Part shown: positions 26,267 to 33,513 of the stretch, one piece after another
How the letters are laid out: each line of letters starts with the position of its first letter
Numbering within the stretch: the stretch's first letter is position 1
IMG/VR virus record: IMGVR_UViG_3300036832_000330
Span: 29,648 to 93,647 of that record
Direction: 5' to 3' (one strand)
Source: a virus
DNA length: 64,000 nt
Translations under genes and position numbers: made by a program
The notes under the pieces: model-generated
Database searches by the model: none
The model's input: the letters and a program-made list of their open reading frames with translations, nothing else
What the model was told of the DNA's origin: nothing

Positions 26267-26519
26267 CCTCAACGGCTCGGAGCCGCCGCCCCAGCAGGTA
26301 CTCACCCTGTTCCTGGTGGTGGTCGACCTGGATGGCTCCTCCAGGGCGGTCCTGGACACTGAAGAGCGGTTCATGGCCCAGCGCATCGCTGGCCCCAAGG
26401 ATGTCTACCCGGCCCTGGCGAACGTCCTGGCTGACTTCGCCGGCCTCAAGGCAGCGGAGGCCATGGTCTCCTTCCAGATGCAGATGGCGCGACAGGCTGC
26501 TGCTCACCAGGAAGGCTGA
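26259..26519 (+). CDS. Hypothetical protein, 86 aa, end of tail operon
   Basis: Eighty-six residues if started at the TTG at 26259, which overlaps the stop of the previous gene; an ATG at 26223 lies inside that gene without a ribosome-binding site. The middle (VLTLFLVVVDLDGSSRAVLD) looks like a beta strand pair and the C-terminus is Ala/Gln-rich helix (MVSFQMQMARQAAAHQEG). No family recognised. It is convergent with the next minus-strand gene. Confidence 0.5.
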   Translation: MTDLNGSEPPPQQVLTLFLVVVDLDGSSRAVLDTEERFMAQRIAGPKDVYPALANVLADFAGLKAAEAMVSFQMQMARQAAAHQEG

Positions 26520-26558
26520 GGACTGTCTACAGAGGCCCCTACACGTCGCTGTGACCGC

Positions 26559-26759
26559 CTACAGCCGACTCTGGGCAGTCCAGCCCTCCAGGTACTGGTA
26601 GGCGTCCTCCAGGGGCACTGAGGCATCGTGGGGGTGCCCACAGATCCACTCCCCCCAGCGGTCCCGGAAGCAAGGAGGACCGCTGGCGTCTTCCACCAGG
26701 AAGCTACGCCCAGAGGGACGTAGCTCCTGGGGAGTGCGGACGCCGCGCTGGACTGCCAC
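26559..26759 (-). CDS. Hypothetical small protein, 66 aa
   Basis: Sixty-six residues from a GTG that overlaps the stop of the upstream gene (TAGTG). It contains two cysteines and two histidines (PPCFRDRWGEWICGHPHDA), which could form a small metal site. Last gene of the minus-strand unit that begins at 28167. Confidence 0.55.
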   Translation of the reverse strand: MAVQRGVRTPQELRPSGRSFLVEDASGPPCFRDRWGEWICGHPHDASVPLEDAYQYLEGWTAQSRL

Positions 26760-27391
26760 TAGGTGAAGGTCATACCGCCGGCCAGGGTGGCAGAGCCGCC
26801 CGTGGTGGTCACCTTCACGTCGACTGCCGGCGGGCCTGCCACGTTGGTGGTGCCAGTGGTGCAGGTCAGTTCGCCGTCGTTGACTACGACCACTGACGTG
26901 CAAGCCACGCCACCGATGGTCACGCTCGGAGCCGACACGCTGAAGCCGCCACCCATGATGGTGACTGGGGTGGCTGCGCCGTGGACTGCCGTGGTGGGGC
27001 TGATGGTGCCCACGCTCGGTGCCCCGCCCGTGATGCCGTTGATGGCATTGATGGCGTTGGTGTTGCCGGTGCTGGAGTTGGTCAGCCGGGTCTTCTCGGC
27101 GTTCAGGGCGGTGTTGGCAGCCAGGTCACGCTCCATGATCTGGGCATCCGGCCAGGTGACAGAGGCCGTCGCCACCGGGCTGATGGCCTGGCCTGGAGAG
27201 GTGGTGGGCGCGCCCGGTCCCGGCTGGTTGGGGGCCACGTTCATCTGCCCCCAGTTGGGGGTGTAGTACGGCGACATGCACCATTGGCTGGCGCTGACGA
27301 TCTTGGGCTGCACCAGGGCAGCGGCAGCCTGGTTGGCCGGCAGTTCCTTGACGTTGATGATGTAGGGGAGGGTGGCGGGATCGTAGGGCAT
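26759..27391 (-). CDS. Protein with C-terminal IPT/TIG Ig-like domain
   Basis: 210 residues. The last 85 (PSVGTISPTTAVHGAATPVT, IMGGGFSVSAPSVTIGGVAC, VDVKVTTTGGSATLAGG) are an IPT/TIG domain like that at 24271. The first half contains a helix region. Probably a surface or capsid decoration protein. Its ATG overlaps the stop of the SAP-like gene upstream. Confidence 0.65.
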   Translation of the reverse strand: MPYDPATLPYIINVKELPANQAAAALVQPKIVSASQWCMSPYYTPNWGQMNVAPNQPGPGAPTTSPGQAISPVATASVTWPDAQIMERDLAANTALNAEKTRLTNSSTGNTNAINAINGITGGAPSVGTISPTTAVHGAATPVTIMGGGFSVSAPSVTIGGVACTSVVVVNDGELTCTTGTTNVAGPPAVDVKVTTTGGSATLAGGMTFT

Positions 27392-28167
27392 TACACATTC
27401 TCCTCTGTGACTTGTCCTGCTTCGGGATCAGAATGCGTGTGCGCGGGCACGTCCTCAGCTTGTTGCCCGTATCCAGCCTGTCGGTCCTGCTCTGTCTCTG
27501 GCTCTGGCTCTGACTCTGCCGCCACTTCCCGCTGCTGCTGCTCGGCCTCCGCTGCTGCCCCGGCTTCGGTCGGTCCCCTTCCTTCTCTCTCCTCGCCCTC
27601 TGCCACTTCCTCCTCTTCAGCTACGGGAGGCGTGTAGCCCTCCAGGCGGGGATCCTCCACGATGACGCCGCTGGCAGCCATGGTCTCGACGTGATCCGCG
27701 ATGTTGGCCTGGGCCATGGCGTGCTGCTCAGGAGGTAGCTGTAGACCCAGGTCTACGGACTCCGGGTTGCGCTCGATGAACTGCTGGGCGGCAGCGGTGT
27801 TGGCCGGCAGTTCGTCAGGGCTGTAGACCCGCTTGTAGGGGTCGACGGCCACCTCTACTGCCCCGGCCTCGACTTCACCCCTATCGACGGCCTCCTGCTC
27901 GGCCCTGGCCTGGGTGCCCTGGGGCGTGCCGGCAGCCTCCTGCTCAGCCTGAGCCTGGGTGCCCATCGGGGTGCCGGCAGCCTCCTGCTCGATCTCAGCC
28001 TGGGTGGGGCGACCGGCTTCTTGGCCTTCACTGGGCGCAGTGTCGGCGTCGTTCTGCTGAAGCCGGCTGATCAACTCGTCCTTGTTCCCTGAGGTGTGGA
28101 GGCTTCTGCTCCGAAGCTCGTCCCGTAGCTCTTCCACGGTCCTGTTCTGGTACTGGTCATCAGCCAT
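27391..28167 (-). CDS. SAP-domain-like acidic protein, 258 aa
   Basis: 258 residues from the ATG at 28167. Residues 8-38 (TVEELRDELRSRSLHTSG, NKDELISRLQQ) fit a SAP/Rho-N type helix-loop-helix that binds nucleic acid. The rest is Glu/Ala/Gln-rich with three copies of AAGTPxGTQAxAEQE-like repeats (about 60-105) and a proline/Glu tail. The protein is likely elongated. Hexamer TAAAAC lies six bases before the ATG, so it may be leaderless. A second SAP-like protein is at 32211. Confidence 0.65.
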   Translation of the reverse strand: MADDQYQNRTVEELRDELRSRSLHTSGNKDELISRLQQNDADTAPSEGQEAGRPTQAEIEQEAAGTPMGTQAQAEQEAAGTPQGTQARAEQEAVDRGEVEAGAVEVAVDPYKRVYSPDELPANTAAAQQFIERNPESVDLGLQLPPEQHAMAQANIADHVETMAASGVIVEDPRLEGYTPPVAEEEEVAEGEEREGRGPTEAGAAAEAEQQQREVAAESEPEPETEQDRQAGYGQQAEDVPAHTHSDPEAGQVTEENV

Positions 28168-28220
28168 GCCCAAGTTTTACCCATGGCCTGGTCACCCCCT
28201 GTGTCACCCGACATGGGCAC

Positions 28221-28235
28221 TAGGCTCAAGCCATG
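28221..28235 (+). promoter_or_regulatory. Leaderless promoter -10 (TAGGCT) for the 28233 gene
   Basis: TAGGCT at 28221-28226 followed by six bases and the ATG at 28233. Its form (CTAGGCT) is shared with the promoters at 35062 and, as CTAGCCT, at 6735 and 32028. No TTGACA-like -35 is visible. Confidence 0.6.
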
Positions 28236-28454
28236 GCGTTTCTTGAAGCAGCAGCACCTCTACTGGAGGGTGGCGCAGAGGCTGGTGGCGCTGGTGAGGG
28301 TCTGGGTGGCCTGAGCAAGATGCTTCCAGGCATGACACATGATTTCAACGACAATCCTGTCTCCAAGATCACCCATGCCTTCATGGGGAACATCGGTACC
28401 CACGGCGGTGACCAGGAGAAAGCCAACATCGGAACCCTCGGGTCTCTCGCCTGA
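28233..28454 (+). CDS. Hypothetical Gly-rich protein, 73 aa
   Basis: Seventy-three residues, with an Ala/Gly-rich N-terminus (APLLEGGAEAGGAGEGLGGL) and a C-terminal half containing FNDNPVSKITHAFMGNI. Its stretch HDFNDNP resembles KDFNDAP of the 25213 product, hinting at a distant relationship. It is monocistronic: leaderless promoter before it and a strong hairpin after it, which argues for a separately controlled, abundant product. Confidence 0.6.
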   Translation: MAFLEAAAPLLEGGAEAGGAGEGLGGLSKMLPGMTHDFNDNPVSKITHAFMGNIGTHGGDQEKANIGTLGSLA

Positions 28455-28473
28455 TTTTTCCAGGCTGGACGCG

Positions 28474-28500
28474 AAGAGGCCCCCCTGGAGGGGGCCTCTT
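28474..28500. terminator. Strong hairpin terminator, probably bidirectional
   Basis: AAGAGGCCCCC (28474-28484) and GGGGGCCTCTT (28490-28500) form an 11-bp perfect stem with loop CTGGA. It lies between the stop of the plus-strand 73-residue gene and the end of the minus-strand unit at 28596. Confidence 0.8.
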
Positions 28501-28595
28501 GCATGGCTAACCATGGCTACCACACCATGACCGCAACACCGTCCCCGGAGACCGACAAGCGACCGGAAAGGTACCGCTTTTTGCAGTGTAGCGGA

Positions 28596-28961
28596 TCAGG
28601 ACGCCTGACGCACCAGCACCCGGCGAGGTGGTGCCGGCTCCTCCTCCTCCTCCTCCACCTGGGGTCGGATGCGCTCGTTGGTGTCCCACTCCTGGAGGCC
28701 CCGGCGAGCCAGAGTCTGCTGTACGTACTGGTACGGCCAGTTGTTCAGGTTGCGGGAGATCTCCATGATGCCCTGGCCGTCGAGGAACATGGCGACGATG
28801 GTCTCGTCCCGGATCTGGGACTCGTCCCACTTGGACATGGGGGTCTCGGAGCAGTCCTCGCAGCACCAGAACACGAACCGTCCTATGCGGCGTCGGTAGC
28901 CCATGAACACCCCGCAGGCGCGGCAGCGCATCTCCTGGAGTTCATCATCCTGGTCAGCCAT
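28596..28961 (-). CDS. Zinc-ribbon protein with helix-turn-helix-like middle, 121 aa
   Basis: 121 residues from the ATG at 28961, which overlaps the preceding stop (TGATG). Cys pairs CRACG (about 12-16) and CCEDC (about 33-37) form a zinc ribbon. Residues 50-85 (IVAMFLDGQGIMEISRNLNN, WPYQYVQQTLARRG) look like a helix-turn-helix. The C-terminus is acidic then basic. It is a likely DNA-binding regulator; target unknown. Confidence 0.65.
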   Translation of the reverse strand: MADQDDELQEMRCRACGVFMGYRRRIGRFVFWCCEDCSETPMSKWDESQIRDETIVAMFLDGQGIMEISRNLNNWPYQYVQQTLARRGLQEWDTNERIRPQVEEEEEEPAPPRRVLVRQAS

Positions 28962-29083
28962 CAGTTCGGCCTCCCTCCAGAACGGCTGCATCTCTTCTTC
29001 GTGGCTGGGTCATTGTGGGTGTACAGCTTGCCCAGTTTGGTCAGAGTCACCTTCTTGGCGCAGTAAGGACAGCGGGTCTTCAT
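28961..29083 (-). CDS. Mini zinc-ribbon protein, 40 aa
   Basis: Forty residues starting MKTRCPYCAKKVTLTKLGKL and containing HNDPATKKRCS. CPYC plus the later His/Cys can bind one zinc. Start and stop overlap its neighbours (ATGA at 29083, TGATG at 28961), which supports reality despite its size. Lys-rich, so nucleic-acid binding is plausible. Confidence 0.6.
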   Translation of the reverse strand: MKTRCPYCAKKVTLTKLGKLYTHNDPATKKRCSRSGGRPN

Positions 29084-29325
29084 CAGCCCGCCTTTCTGAG
29101 AGCGGCGATGACATCGTCCAGGTAGCTGGCCGGGAAGACCGCGCCGCTCATGTTCTGGCCGTTGGGGAGCAGGTTGATGCCGACTCTGATGTAGTCGTCG
29201 TTCCCCCCGGTGGTGATCCTGGTGACCCGAACCTCTCGACTGTCGCCTAGTTTGACTCGGCTCATGACCTTGGGGGGGCGGATGGTCCTGGTGGGGTTGG
29301 GCTTGGTGCTGTTCTTTTCAGGCAT
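29083..29325 (-). CDS. Hypothetical protein, 80 aa
   Basis: Eighty residues: a basic N-terminal third (KNSTKPNPTRTIRPPKVMSR) followed by a beta-alpha unit (VRVTRITTGGNDDYIRVGIN, YLDDVIAALRKAG). Overlaps both neighbours. No family recognised. Confidence 0.6.
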   Translation of the reverse strand: MPEKNSTKPNPTRTIRPPKVMSRVKLGDSREVRVTRITTGGNDDYIRVGINLLPNGQNMSGAVFPASYLDDVIAALRKAG

Positions 29326-29557
29326 GGTTGTCTTTCATGTTAGTGGTTTTTTGAAGTCTTTCCTGCTCGTGCTTGAGGAACGTAAGGGTGTCCAGCCAGC
29401 CGGTGGTGTAGACCTTGCCGCCACCCACCACATAGATGGTGGCTCGACCACCCTTACGGACAACCCAGTCCCTGATGGTGCCTGCCTCCTTGGCGGCGCG
29501 TAGCTCGGAGCGCAGGATCGTCATGAGGTTGGGGGACAGCGGCTCGCTCACGGCCAT
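29318..29557 (-). CDS. Hypothetical protein, 79 aa
   Basis: Seventy-nine residues from the ATG at 29557, overlapping the stop of the membrane protein upstream by ten bases. N-terminal helix (LMTILRSELRAAKEAGTIRD) and a small beta part (ATIYVVGGGKVYTTGW). No motif beyond this. Confidence 0.55.
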   Translation of the reverse strand: MAVSEPLSPNLMTILRSELRAAKEAGTIRDWVVRKGGRATIYVVGGGKVYTTGWLDTLTFLKHEQERLQKTTNMKDNHA

Positions 29558-30009
29558 ACCGCGGTGGGATAGACATCGATCAGCCGGCGGCGGTACCTGT
29601 CGTAGGGCACCCAGACCGGCTGACCGGTGCGCTCGATCTCCTGCTGGATGTCCCAGTAGCGGTCGTAGCGGCGGCGATAGCGTGCCCGCACCGCCAGGTA
29701 CCAGAGGGCGTAGATAGGCAGGGCCACGAAGACGAAGACGGCGTCGACTCCACCGAAGACCGCCGCGCTGCCGAAGGCGATGAGCATGCCGGTGTACCAG
29801 CGTTCCCAGTGGTGCTTCTGGCTCTGCATCAGGGCTTCGCATCCGTAGGGATCCATGTAGCGCCCTAGTCTGCGCCGGCTCTTGACCTGGCGGAACGAGG
29901 GGGCTGGCGGCTTGGGAGAGCCGCGTAGCCCAGCCCAGTAGCTCTGAGAGTCGAGGAGGTAGCCGGCGTACTTCGGGTTCTGTTGCGGTGGTGGTAGTTG
30001 GATTGCCAT
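29548..30009 (-). CDS. Small membrane protein, leaderless, 153 aa
   Basis: 153 residues from the ATG at 30009. Two hydrophobic segments at about 80-115 (WYTGMLIAFGSAAVFGGVDA, VFVFVALPIYALWYLA) are flanked by basic, Tyr/Arg-rich regions (RARYRRRYDRYW). The hexamer TACCAT (30016-30021, minus strand) ends six bases before the ATG, so the mRNA is probably leaderless. Possible envelope modulator; function unknown. Confidence 0.6.
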   Translation of the reverse strand: MAIQLPPPQQNPKYAGYLLDSQSYWAGLRGSPKPPAPSFRQVKSRRRLGRYMDPYGCEALMQSQKHHWERWYTGMLIAFGSAAVFGGVDAVFVFVALPIYALWYLAVRARYRRRYDRYWDIQQEIERTGQPVWVPYDRYRRRLIDVYPTAVWP

Positions 30010-30043
30010 GGCTACATGGTACCACATGTATGAGTGAACGTGG

Positions 30044-30211
30044 TCATGTTGCTAGGTCTTCTAGATTGATCTCGACCTTGCCCTTGACGAAGGCGTTGAT
30101 GAGCAGGACTTCGGAGTTCATCAGGTCAACGGGCCGAAGCACGGCAGTGCCGTACTCCGACTCGATCCTGATCCGCGGGTCAGTCTTGGGGGTCTGGATA
30201 GTGATCTTCAC
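30044..30211 (-). CDS. Hypothetical protein, 55 aa
   Basis: Fifty-five residues from a GTG behind AAGGAGGCGGC. Alternating hydrophobic pattern (KITIQTPKTDPRIRIESEYG) followed by INAFVKGKVEINLEDL suggests a small beta-rich protein. Its start overlaps the stop of the peptidase-like gene. Confidence 0.6.
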   Translation of the reverse strand: MKITIQTPKTDPRIRIESEYGTAVLRPVDLMNSEVLLINAFVKGKVEINLEDLAT

Positions 30212-30639
30212 GCCGCCTCCTTGTAGTAGTAGCCATACACGGCGCGGGTGCCGTCCCGGCTGGGATCACCAGTGTCATGGATGACCCCGTCGATGACGGC
30301 GGTGTAGTGCTTGGAGCAGGCCACTACGAGCCGGCCCATCGGTAGCTCGCCCTCCTTCAAGTGGACCGTGGTGCCACTGCCGATGCTCATGGTGGGCACC
30401 CATGTCCAGCCCAGTTGCTCCATGAACCGGCGGCATGTTCGCTTGGACACACCGTTGCGAGAGCTAGAGCGCGTTGTGCCCTTGCCGGGTCGCTCCAGCT
30501 TGACCACCTCGTTCATGGTCTCGTAGATGTTGTTGTAGCCAAGCTCGGTGGCGATGGCGATGGCTCGCACCACGCAGTCGCCCGCCGATCCTTTCCAGCC
30601 GGCAGCCTTGCGGCCACCGTCGTCGTAGACCCAGTTCAT
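30208..30639 (-). CDS. Papain-like cysteine peptidase-type protein, 143 aa
   Basis: 143 residues. SAGDCVVRAIAIAT (Cys22 at a helix start), then HYTAVIDGVIHDT (His111, Asp122) give the Cys-His-Asp order of papain-fold peptidases and related amidases. A conserved-looking RNGVSKRTCRRFMEQLGWTW lies between. Small phage proteins of this pattern exist in actinophages without known substrate. It sits in an operon with small unknown proteins and begins after an 86-residue gene with a leaderless promoter. Confidence 0.6.
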   Translation of the reverse strand: MNWVYDDGGRKAAGWKGSAGDCVVRAIAIATELGYNNIYETMNEVVKLERPGKGTTRSSSRNGVSKRTCRRFMEQLGWTWVPTMSIGSGTTVHLKEGELPMGRLVVACSKHYTAVIDGVIHDTGDPSRDGTRAVYGYYYKEAA

Positions 30640-30896
30640 CGTGGCCTCTTCTTCAGCAGTGCCTTGGTCAGGGCCGCGCTCTGTGCCTGGAGAGCCTTCC
30701 TTTCCTCTTCAGTGAAGCGACTCTTCGGTGCGTTCTTTGCGTCTTCCCACTGGTAGGCGAGCTTGATGAGTTGACTGTCGGACATGGACTCCATGGAGTT
30801 GACTGTCTCCTCAGGGATCTCGGCGGTGACGAGGTCACCCTCCATCCCCCAGGTGCCAGTCTGTCGGTCAATGTATACGTGGTAGTTTTTTGCCAT
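30636..30896 (-). CDS. Hypothetical leaderless protein, 86 aa
   Basis: Eighty-six residues, basic C-terminus (ALTKALLKKRPR), helical overall. TAAACT (30903-30908 on the minus strand) ends six bases before the ATG, preceded by CACATGCGGTGTGG, the early-type upstream box. First gene of the unit running down to 28596. Confidence 0.6.
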   Translation of the reverse strand: MAKNYHVYIDRQTGTWGMEGDLVTAEIPEETVNSMESMSDSQLIKLAYQWEDAKNAPKSRFTEEERKALQAQSAALTKALLKKRPR

Positions 30897-30902
30897 GTGG
30901 AC

Positions 30903-31007
30903 AGTTTACCACACCGCATGTGAAGAGTGTTGGCAGCATGTGAGGTAGATTATGTGACGTACGTCACACCGGAACAGCGCACATCCATCTGCTCACTATG
31001 ATATGCT
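30903..31007. promoter_or_regulatory. Divergent leaderless promoters between 30896 and 31014
   Basis: Minus: TGTGGTAAACT with the hexamer at 30903-30908. Plus: CTGCTCACTATGATATGCT with TATGCT at 31002-31007. Each hexamer ends six bases from its start codon. Boxes of the types CACATGYG and CTGCTCACT, repeated at other early promoters, lie just upstream of each hexamer. GTACGTCAC/ACGTAC-like symmetry occurs near 30957-30967. Confidence 0.65.
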
Positions 31008-31013
31008 GTACTC

Positions 31014-31253
31014 ATGGCTAACACCGATGACATCCGCAGGGAGATGATCGAGACCGGGCAACCGGCAGTCGATCTCGCTGCCACCATAATCACTGACCAA
31101 CCCACCTGGGACACCGACGCCCTGCGTCAGGAGTTTGAGGTGCTGGGCTTCGCCGCTCCCTTCGTCGTCGTTCGACGCAAGTCGGATGGTCAGAAGGGGT
31201 CGCTAGAGTTCACCCACAACCCGCGGGTGTACTTCAACTTCGTCGCTGACTGA
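31014..31253 (+). CDS. Hypothetical leaderless protein, 79 aa
   Basis: Seventy-nine residues. Pattern: an acidic helix (DDIRREMIETGQPAVDLAAT), then a beta-like region where VVRRKSDGQKGSLEF leads to a short aromatic end (HNPRVYFNFVAD). No family recognised. First gene of a three-gene plus-strand unit driven by TATGCT at 31002. Confidence 0.6.
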   Translation: MANTDDIRREMIETGQPAVDLAATIITDQPTWDTDALRQEFEVLGFAAPFVVVRRKSDGQKGSLEFTHNPRVYFNFVAD

Positions 31254-31261
31254 GAGGGTAG

Positions 31262-31579
31262 ATGGAACAGCCCACTTACGAGAGTGAGTTCCCCAAGCAT
31301 CTCGGCCCGCCTCCGGTTCCTAACGGGACCGGGGGCAAGCTGCACGATGCCACCAAGCCCACCTACCTGCTCCAGCTTGACTCTGGAGCCTTCATGGCTG
31401 TCTGGGAACACATGGAAGCTGAGGCACGGCACCGCTTCCCCACCAGGGGCACCTATGCCCACGCTCGCGCTTACCTGCGCGCCGTCGAGGCATTCCGCAA
31501 GTGCTACTGGGCCAACCACGAGGCCCCGGATCCTCCCAAGCCGACGCCGGTTCGCCGGCTGGTGAGGAGGGGACGATGA
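31262..31579 (+). CDS. Hypothetical protein, 105 aa (dATP/dGTP-pyrophosphohydrolase-like pattern possible)
   Basis: 105 residues behind GAGAGGGTAG. It contains KPTYLLQLDSGAFMAVWEHM, EAEARHRFP and a helix rich in Ala/Arg (YAHARAYLRAVEAFRKCYWA), with a basic tail. Phage proteins with a 'property-of-small-molecule' type helix pair look like this, but I do not recognise a definite family. Overlaps the next start. Confidence 0.55.
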   Translation: MEQPTYESEFPKHLGPPPVPNGTGGKLHDATKPTYLLQLDSGAFMAVWEHMEAEARHRFPTRGTYAHARAYLRAVEAFRKCYWANHEAPDPPKPTPVRRLVRRGR

Positions 31580-31827
31580 GTGAACTGATGGTCACCATCC
31601 CTCACCCGTTCGGGGACGTGACCATGCCCTTCACCCAGGCAGAGGCCGTGGGCCAGTGCATCGAGAAGCTGGCCTTCAAAGGCAAGGAAGCCACCTGGCA
31701 CCGGGCCGAGTGCGCCTGCTGCATCGTCGTCCACGAGGCCGGCGTCGAACCCTGTTACGAGGGGTTCATCGTGGGCCGGGACGGTGCCTTCGACTGGGTC
31801 GAGCATGACCCAGTCGAAGAAAACTGA
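31576..31827 (+). CDS. Hypothetical protein with Cys cluster, 83 aa
   Basis: Eighty-three residues from the ATG at 31576, overlapping the previous stop. ECACCIVVHEAGVEPC places three cysteines and a histidine together, so metal binding is possible. Beta-rich N-terminus (ELMVTIPHPFGDVTMPFTQA). No family recognised. Confidence 0.55.
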   Translation: MSELMVTIPHPFGDVTMPFTQAEAVGQCIEKLAFKGKEATWHRAECACCIVVHEAGVEPCYEGFIVGRDGAFDWVEHDPVEEN

Positions 31828-31842
31828 GGGTGTAAGCAGGAG

Positions 31843-32007
31843 CTACCAGTAGTACCTCCGCGTGCCGGTGTAGCCGCCCCGGAAGGTCGGTGCCGCCCAG
31901 AACAGAGCTAGGCAGACGGCAGCCACGATCAGGATGACGCCGATGATCCAACTCACGAACAGCAAGCAGACCAAGCCGACGATGAGAAGCAATCCAGCTA
32001 GAGCCAT
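31843..32007 (-). CDS. Small two-helix membrane protein, 54 aa
   Basis: Fifty-four residues, almost entirely hydrophobic: MALAGLLLIVGLVCLLFVSW followed by IIGVILIVAAVCLALFWAA, then a basic aromatic tail (RGGYTGTRRYYW). The hexamer TAAGTA ends six bases before the ATG, an imperfect leaderless layout, and is divergent to the 32040 gene. It could be a holin-like or superinfection-exclusion-type protein; function unknown. Confidence 0.6.
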   Translation of the reverse strand: MALAGLLLIVGLVCLLFVSWIIGVILIVAAVCLALFWAAPTFRGGYTGTRRYYW

Positions 32008-32039
32008 GGGCAGTACTTACCCACAACTAGCCTTGGCAT

Positions 32040-32261
32040 ATGACTACTGCTCCCGCACCTGGACAGCCTGGTCAGCGTCGGTACTGGTACAACGCTCCCG
32101 CGGCGTACTCTCCCTTCCTCCGAGTGCTGGCCGTGGCATGTGTTATTGCCATCTTGATCGTCGGGATTCTCATCCTGGCTGACGACAAGGTGACCGTAGA
32201 CCGAGTGGCCTCAGGATTCATCGCCACCGGAGTCTTGGGAGCCATCCTGGTCTTCCTCTGA
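32040..32261 (+). CDS. Small membrane protein, leaderless, 73 aa
   Basis: Seventy-three residues: a polar N-terminus (TTAPAPGQPGQRRYWYN) and two hydrophobic segments (FLRVLAVACVIAILIVGILI; FIATGVLGAILVFL). TAGCCT at 32028-32033 ends six bases before the ATG. Its last 51 bases overlap the end of the convergent SAP-like gene, an unusually long antisense overlap. Topology is clear, role unknown. Confidence 0.6.
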   Translation: MTTAPAPGQPGQRRYWYNAPAAYSPFLRVLAVACVIAILIVGILILADDKVTVDRVASGFIATGVLGAILVFL

Positions 32262-32408
32262 GTCGCTGCCCTGGTCGGACTCTTCCAGACGGGCTACGAG
32301 ATCTTCCTTCTTGCCGGTCTTGGGCAGATCCCGCTCGGCTAGCTCGTCCTTCAACTCAGCCACGGTCTGGCTCTCGTAGGGGGTCTCGGTTTCGTTCTCT
32401 TCGGGCAT
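32211..32408 (-). CDS. SAP-like acidic mini-protein, 65 aa
   Basis: Sixty-five residues. TVAELKDELAERDLPKTG, then KKEDLVARLEE, is a clear SAP-type helix-turn-helix as in the 27391 product (TVEELRDELRSRSLHTSG). The C-terminus is Asp/Glu/Ser-rich (DQGSDSEEDQDGSQDSGGDE). It probably binds nucleic acid through the SAP part. The 3' end overlaps the convergent membrane-protein gene. Confidence 0.65.
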   Translation of the reverse strand: MPEENETETPYESQTVAELKDELAERDLPKTGKKEDLVARLEESDQGSDSEEDQDGSQDSGGDES

Positions 32409-32438
32409 GCCTCTACTCCTGCCCCTCTGGCCGGCGCG

Positions 32439-32696
32439 TCAATCAGCAGGGATCAGGTTCTCCAGCATGCCCAGGCACGCCTCCAGGTGCAGGCGTAGCT
32501 CCAGTAGCTGATCGAGTTGGGTCTCTCGGTCATCGGCAAGCTGTCGGTACCGGGAGATGGTCTGGCCGCACTGCATGAGGATCAGGTCGACCTCGTTGAC
32601 GAGTTCCGGCTCCCGCAGGGAGGCTGACCGGTCCCTGGCCTTCTTCCAGAACCCGGTGTCGCGTCGATCTCTTCGCCAGTCCTTAAGAACTGACAC
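32439..32696 (-). CDS. Hypothetical helical protein, 85 aa
   Basis: Eighty-five residues, strongly helical with a coiled-coil-like middle (VDLILMQCGQTISRYRQLAD, DRETQLDQLLELRLHLEACL). Basic N-terminus (KDWRRDRRDTGFWKKARDR). It overlaps the stop of the AT-hook-like gene by 14 bases. Function unknown. Confidence 0.55.
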   Translation of the reverse strand: MSVLKDWRRDRRDTGFWKKARDRSASLREPELVNEVDLILMQCGQTISRYRQLADDRETQLDQLLELRLHLEACLGMLENLIPAD

Positions 32697-33513
32697 TGGC
32701 TGACTTGCCCACCCTGACCAGGCGTCGCCGCTGTGGAAGCTCGGTGATGGTGGCTAGCTCGGGCTTGCTCACCCGCTTCTTGGCCTCTCGCTCCTTGAGC
32801 CGCCTGGCTCGGGCCTTCTCCAGTTCCCTCTGCTTGGCCTTGTCAGCCGCCCTGGCCTCCTTGGACCCCGGCACCAGGCCGTCCTTCCTGGGACGGCCAC
32901 GAGGCCGCTCGGAGGGGGTCTTGTTGGCTCCAGGAGGTGGGATGGAGAAGGCTGTCTTGGTGAAGGTGTGCCGGGGTCCGAACTTGGTCCGGGATCCCGG
33001 TGTGTTGAAGTCCAGGGTGGCCTTGGACTCCGACTCCAGGGGCACCGCCGGCAGGACGTACTGGGCCGGCTTGGTCTGCACCACGATCTTGAAGTCGCTG
33101 CCGGCCAGGGACAGGGCGTCCTGGACGTGAGCCGGCAGCCCGTTGGTTGGCCCGGTGTTGAAGATCGAGTTGGCCCACGCCTCGATGTCGGCCTGGGTCT
33201 TGATCTGCTTGTTCAGGAGGCCCTTGACCCTGATCCCCAGCTTCTCTAGTTGAGGGATGGTGTCAGGGAAGGCGGCTAGAAGCTCCAGGGCGTTCTGCCG
33301 CAGCTTGTCGACGCGCTCGGGGTTAGACGAGTACTCCATCCCCGGCCAGATGACGGCAGTGTTCCTGAACCACGTCCAGGTGCCCCCGTTGTAGACCGGG
33401 ATATAGCCCACTCTCCCCAGCTTGAGGCTGCCGTTGGAGGCAGTGATTTTTTGCCAAGCCTCAGTTCCGTTCAACTCCACTCTCCAGATCACTCGCTCTA
33501 GCCACGGCGTCAT
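32683..33513 (-). CDS. Basic protein with AT-hook-like motif, 276 aa
   Basis: 276 residues. The N-terminal half looks globular (GYIPVYNGGTWTWFRNTAVI, WPGMEYSSNP). The last 80 residues are highly basic and contain RPRGRPRKDG, a good AT-hook, followed by KAKQRELEKARARRLKEREA. This fits a DNA-binding protein. The start overlaps the previous gene by about 50 bases; internal GTGs at 33489 or 33480 would shorten the overlap. Confidence 0.55.
   Translation of the reverse strand: MTPWLERVIWRVELNGTEAWQKITASNGSLKLGRVGYIPVYNGGTWTWFRNTAVIWPGMEYSSNPERVDKLRQNALELLAAFPDTIPQLEKLGIRVKGLLNKQIKTQADIEAWANSIFNTGPTNGLPAHVQDALSLAGSDFKIVVQTKPAQYVLPAVPLESESKATLDFNTPGSRTKFGPRHTFTKTAFSIPPPGANKTPSERPRGRPRKDGLVPGSKEARAADKAKQRELEKARARRLKEREAKKRVSKPELATITELPQRRRLVRVGKSASVSS

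Noticed and set aside
27845-28010. CRISPR-like repeat array in the SAP-like gene
   Set aside because: The repeats are coding AAGTPxGTQA units in frame, of unequal spacing and without spacers.
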